From Christiangramia forsetii KT0803 (GTDB lineage Bacteria; Bacteroidota; Bacteroidia; Flavobacteriales; Flavobacteriaceae), in the NCBI RefSeq assembly GCF_000060345.1, contig NC_008571.1, positions 2,418,001-2,482,000 on the forward strand: a stretch of DNA of 64,000 nucleotides, given 5' to 3'. This document shows, piece by piece, positions 61,834 to 64,000 of this stretch (positions are counted from its first letter, which is position 1; the number at the start of each line of letters is the position of its first letter). A model generated the notes under the pieces. It was given only the letters and a program-made list of their open reading frames with translations. It did no database searches and had not been told where the DNA came from. The translations under genes and the position numbers were made by a program.

Positions 61834-62742
61834 ATGAGTACAACTAGTAAAATTAAATTAGGCATTGGCTTACTGTTGATATGTTTCACTACATCACTGT
61901 TTGCTCAAACCGTACCTAAAGACGATATGGCTTCCAGCCTTTATGAAGTTTATAAAGAAAAAGGAGTAAAAGAAGCTCTAAAGAGCTATGAAAAGAATAA
62001 CGTTAATAAGAATTATGAAGGACTGGCAGAGCCTCTAAATGTACTTGCCTACCGCTTAATGCAGGAGGACAACGATCTTAAAGGAGCAGAAACATTATTT
62101 CTGGCTCAAATAGAAGAATATCCGGAAGAAGCAAACCCATACGATTCTTATTCTGATGTACTTTTAGAGATGGACAAAAAGGACGAAGCTGTGAAATATA
62201 TTGAAAAATCACTGGCAATCGCTGAAAAAACGAACCACGAGGAGAATGACCTAATCATAGAAGCAGGAAAAGCTAAAAAAGCTATTCTGCAAAACAAGGA
62301 CAAACAGCTCAACTTTTTAGTAGGAAACTGGGATAATGAAACTAAAATCTTTCAAAACGGAGAGGAAGTTAATAATTCAAAAAGCTCAAATAACATTTCG
62401 TTTGATACCGGAGGTTCTATAATGATTGTGGATCATGATGATGGAAACGACAAACCATGTTGTAAACGAGTGATGGTCTATAATCCTGTTGATGATAATT
62501 TCGATGTGGCCTTTATGAATAGAAATCAGCCAAACGGCATAAATAATTCAACAATGTCTTTAAAAGAAATCGAGCCTGATCATTATGAAATGATCGAGAG
62601 ATATACCAACAATGAAGATGAAATGGTTGAAGTGAAGCATGATATTATGAAAAAAGCAGATCAGGTTGAATGGATAACTTATAACTCCAGCGATTCGGGA
62701 TGGGAAAAAGTAAGAACTATGAATTTAAAAAAGAAAGAATAA
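61834..62742 (+). CDS. Exported TPR-domain protein with C-terminal lipocalin-like region
   Basis: 302 aa. Signal peptide GIGLLLICFTTSLFAQ. Residues ~40-130 have TPR-like helices, including GAETLFLAQIEEYPEEANPY and DSYSDVLLEMDKKDEAVKYI. From ~155, LNFLVGNWDNETKIF resembles the VGxW opening of DUF1579-like/lipocalin-type domains, with beta strands CCKRVMVYNPVDDNFDVAF and HYEMIERYTNN. Function unknown. It stands alone between recG and a MITE-like repeat. Confidence 0.65.
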   Translation: MSTTSKIKLGIGLLLICFTTSLFAQTVPKDDMASSLYEVYKEKGVKEALKSYEKNNVNKNYEGLAEPLNVLAYRLMQEDNDLKGAETLFLAQIEEYPEEANPYDSYSDVLLEMDKKDEAVKYIEKSLAIAEKTNHEENDLIIEAGKAKKAILQNKDKQLNFLVGNWDNETKIFQNGEEVNNSKSSNNISFDTGGSIMIVDHDDGNDKPCCKRVMVYNPVDDNFDVAFMNRNQPNGINNSTMSLKEIEPDHYEMIERYTNNEDEMVEVKHDIMKKADQVEWITYNSSDSGWEKVRTMNLKKKE

Positions 62743-62770
62743 AATTTAAATTTTCAGTATAGAAAAGAAG

Positions 62771-62903
62771 AAGAGACTGTCTAAAAGGCGAAAGAACTTC
62801 ATCCTAATCTTGTTTCAGAATTTTAACAAATTGCTATTCACTACATGTTAGAAGCCTGAAACAAGTTCAGTTTGACGAAAAAGGGGCTTTTAGACAGTCC
62901 CTT
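62771..62903 (+). repeat. MITE-like ~130-bp repeat, copy C
   Basis: GACTGTCTAAAAG (62775-62787) and CTTTTAGACAGTC (62887-62899) are perfect 13-bp terminal inverted repeats, extended to ~17 bp with one mismatch, followed by CCCTTTTTT. The interior (TTCATCCTAATCTTGTTTCAG, TTTTAACAAATTG and ACAAGTTCAG) is homologous to the copy at 46425. The T-run at the end may make it a terminator for the TPR gene. Confidence 0.82.
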
Positions 62904-62965
62904 TTTTATGAAAATAGTTTAGAACAAAATTATTTTTCAGATTATGACAAAACCATTCGTAATAC

Positions 62966-62973
62966 TATCTTTG
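62966..62973 (+). promoter_or_regulatory. -7 box of pheT
   Basis: TATCTTTG fits the -7 consensus exactly and ends 20 bp before the ATG. A -33 TTG is not evident. Confidence 0.6.
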
Positions 62974-62993
62974 CTGCCTGAAAAAGATTATCC

Positions 62994-64000
62994 ATGAAGA
63001 TTTCATATAACTGGCTAAAACAGTTCATTAAACTACCTGAAGAATCAGAGAAAACCGGAGAATTGTTAACCGACCTTGGGCTTGAAGTTGAGGGAATCTC
63101 AAGTTTTCAAAGTGTTAAGGGAGGCCTTGAAGGGATTGTAGTTGGCCACGTGCTTAGTTGTGAAGCACACCCTAATGCTGACAGATTAAAGCTTACAAAG
63201 CTGAATATTGGCAATGGCGAAGAGGTTCAAATAGTTTGTGGAGCACCAAATATTGGAGCTGGACAAAAAGTTCCTGTAGCTACTATAGGCACTGTACTTT
63301 ATGATGAAAAAGGAGAATCCTGGGAGATAAAAAAAGGGAAGATTCGTGGAGAAGCTAGCTATGGAATGATATGTTCAGAAAAAGAACTGGGCTTAGGCCA
63401 AAGCCATGAAGGTATTATGGTGATGGATAATGAACTGGTTCCGGGAACCCAGGTAGCAGATATTTTTGAAGTAGAGAATGATGAGGTTTTTGAAATTGGC
63501 TTAACTCCAAACCGGGCAGATGCCATGAGCCACTGGGGCGTTGCCAGAGATCTTAAAGCAGGTTATCAGCAAATGGGTAAACATTTGGAATTAATCACTC
63601 CTTCGGTGAGTAGCTTTCATGTGGATAGCCGTAGTCTGAAAATTCAGATAAAAGTAGATGATTCAAATTTAGCGCCCAGATATTGCGGCGTTACCTTATC
63701 TGAGGTTAAAGTAGGGGAATCTCCAAAATGGCTTCAAAACAGGCTCAAGGCAATTGGTCTCACTCCAAAGAATAACGTGGTGGATGCTACTAATTTTGTA
63801 ATGCATGAACTGGGACAGCCACTGCACGCTTTTGATGCAGGTAAAATAGCCGGAAACGAGATCAATGTAAAAACTCTAAAAGGTGGAACTAAATTTACCA
63901 CTCTTGATGAGGTGGAAAGAGAATTGCACGAAGAGGACCTTATGATCTGTGATGCAGAAAAACCTCTTTGTATTGCTGGTGTTTTTGGAGGAATAGGAAG
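62994..64000 (+). CDS. pheT: Phenylalanine-tRNA ligase beta subunit (partial, 3' end beyond window)
   Basis: The first 335 codons are visible and open at the right edge; the full protein is ~800 aa. It forms the alpha2beta2 PheRS. The start MKISYNWLKQFIKLPEES is conserved. The tRNA-binding (EMAP/OB) domain follows with GIVVGHVLSCEAHPNADRLK and VQIVCGAPNIGAGQKVPVAT; then the YGMICSEKELGLGQSHEGI and LTPNRADAMSHWGVARDL regions and the start of the B3/B4 editing domain (APRYCGVTL, LTPKNNVVDATNFVMHELGQ). A -7 box is 21 bp upstream. pheS is not in the window, so the two subunits are unlinked here. Confidence 0.96.
   Translation, partial: MKISYNWLKQFIKLPEESEKTGELLTDLGLEVEGISSFQSVKGGLEGIVVGHVLSCEAHPNADRLKLTKLNIGNGEEVQIVCGAPNIGAGQKVPVATIGTVLYDEKGESWEIKKGKIRGEASYGMICSEKELGLGQSHEGIMVMDNELVPGTQVADIFEVENDEVFEIGLTPNRADAMSHWGVARDLKAGYQQMGKHLELITPSVSSFHVDSRSLKIQIKVDDSNLAPRYCGVTLSEVKVGESPKWLQNRLKAIGLTPKNNVVDATNFVMHELGQPLHAFDAGKIAGNEINVKTLKGGTKFTTLDEVERELHEEDLMICDAEKPLCIAGVFGGIG

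Noticed and set aside
1-64000. tRNA or rRNA genes
   Set aside because: No T-loop GGTTCGAAT-type sequences with fitting acceptor stems or rRNA-like blocks were recognised by eye; a covariance search would settle this.

Overview
The window looks like an ordinary stretch of chromosome from a marine-type member of the Flavobacteriaceae (Bacteroidota), close in style to Gramella/Christiangramia. The evidence is low GC, TTG and GTG starts beside ATG, Bacteroidota -7 promoter boxes (TAnnTTTG) shortly before several genes, a gliding-motility/type IX secretion C-terminal domain protein, menaquinone synthesis genes, a CtaA/COX15 heme A synthase, and many families that are mostly or only seen in Bacteroidota. 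No rRNA, tRNA, insertion sequence, prophage, integrase or CRISPR array was seen. The sequence ends inside pheT; the left edge holds only repeats.

Layout. 1-620: three tandem ~162-bp repeat units, each with a long imperfect hairpin, then a terminator. 622-2249: ruvX-def-DUF5606 operon (minus). 2314-3129: dapD. 3170-9167: a surface-glycan (probably lipooligosaccharide core) locus with a heptosyltransferase-like GT9, a CDP-glycerol-type transferase, a Kdo/WaaP-like sugar kinase, a GT2 and two GT4 enzymes. 9154-12327: tsaC-like gene, cca and ctaA. 12557-15425: a pRiA4b ORF-3-like acidic protein, a NdpA-like nucleoid protein and a protein with kinase-like residues. 15499-23495: ABC exporter pair, large T9SS cargo protein, uvrB and a secreted protein with a 16-residue repeat. 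23599-28284: hsp20, DUF2254, DUF1456, ettA, DinB-like and a small membrane protein. 28471-33123: acyl-CoA carboxylase beta, secreted unknown, M1 peptidase, DoxX. 33135-42724 (all minus): M24 peptidase, CIA30, menE, two LVIVD-type lipoproteins, CPBP protease, menC, four-helix-bundle protein, UPF0173 hydrolase, menA, holA. 42808-46415: orphan HsdR-N-like nuclease domain, GT2, OmpA lipoprotein, zinc peptidase lipoprotein. 46579-51156 (minus): alpha/beta hydrolase, YciO-like protein, DUF2945, UvrD/PcrA helicase. 51313-55263: DsrE-like, M20 amidohydrolase, glutamate-synthase-like FMN protein and a conserved unknown. 55247-59191 (minus): two tandem patatins and an M1 aminopeptidase. 59318-64000: recG, a TPR-containing secreted protein and the first 335 codons of pheT.

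Working together: menA/menC/menE supply menaquinone for respiration and ctaA supplies heme A for terminal oxidase. The glycan locus builds and probably phosphorylates an outer-membrane oligosaccharide. uvrB, uvrD/pcrA, recG, ruvX and holA are replication/repair genes scattered among envelope genes. Exported peptidases (two M1, M24, M20, one M48-like) fit a peptide-scavenging lifestyle.

No convincing new multi-gene defence or mobile system was found. The best leads are a MITE-like repeat family with three ~130-bp copies placed just after stop codons, the tandem hairpin repeats at the left edge, a divergent kinase-like protein at 14340-15425, the 16-residue-repeat secreted protein at 22278, and several inverted repeats in promoter regions that look like operators. 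Functions are from recognition of motifs and families by eye; no database search was run.
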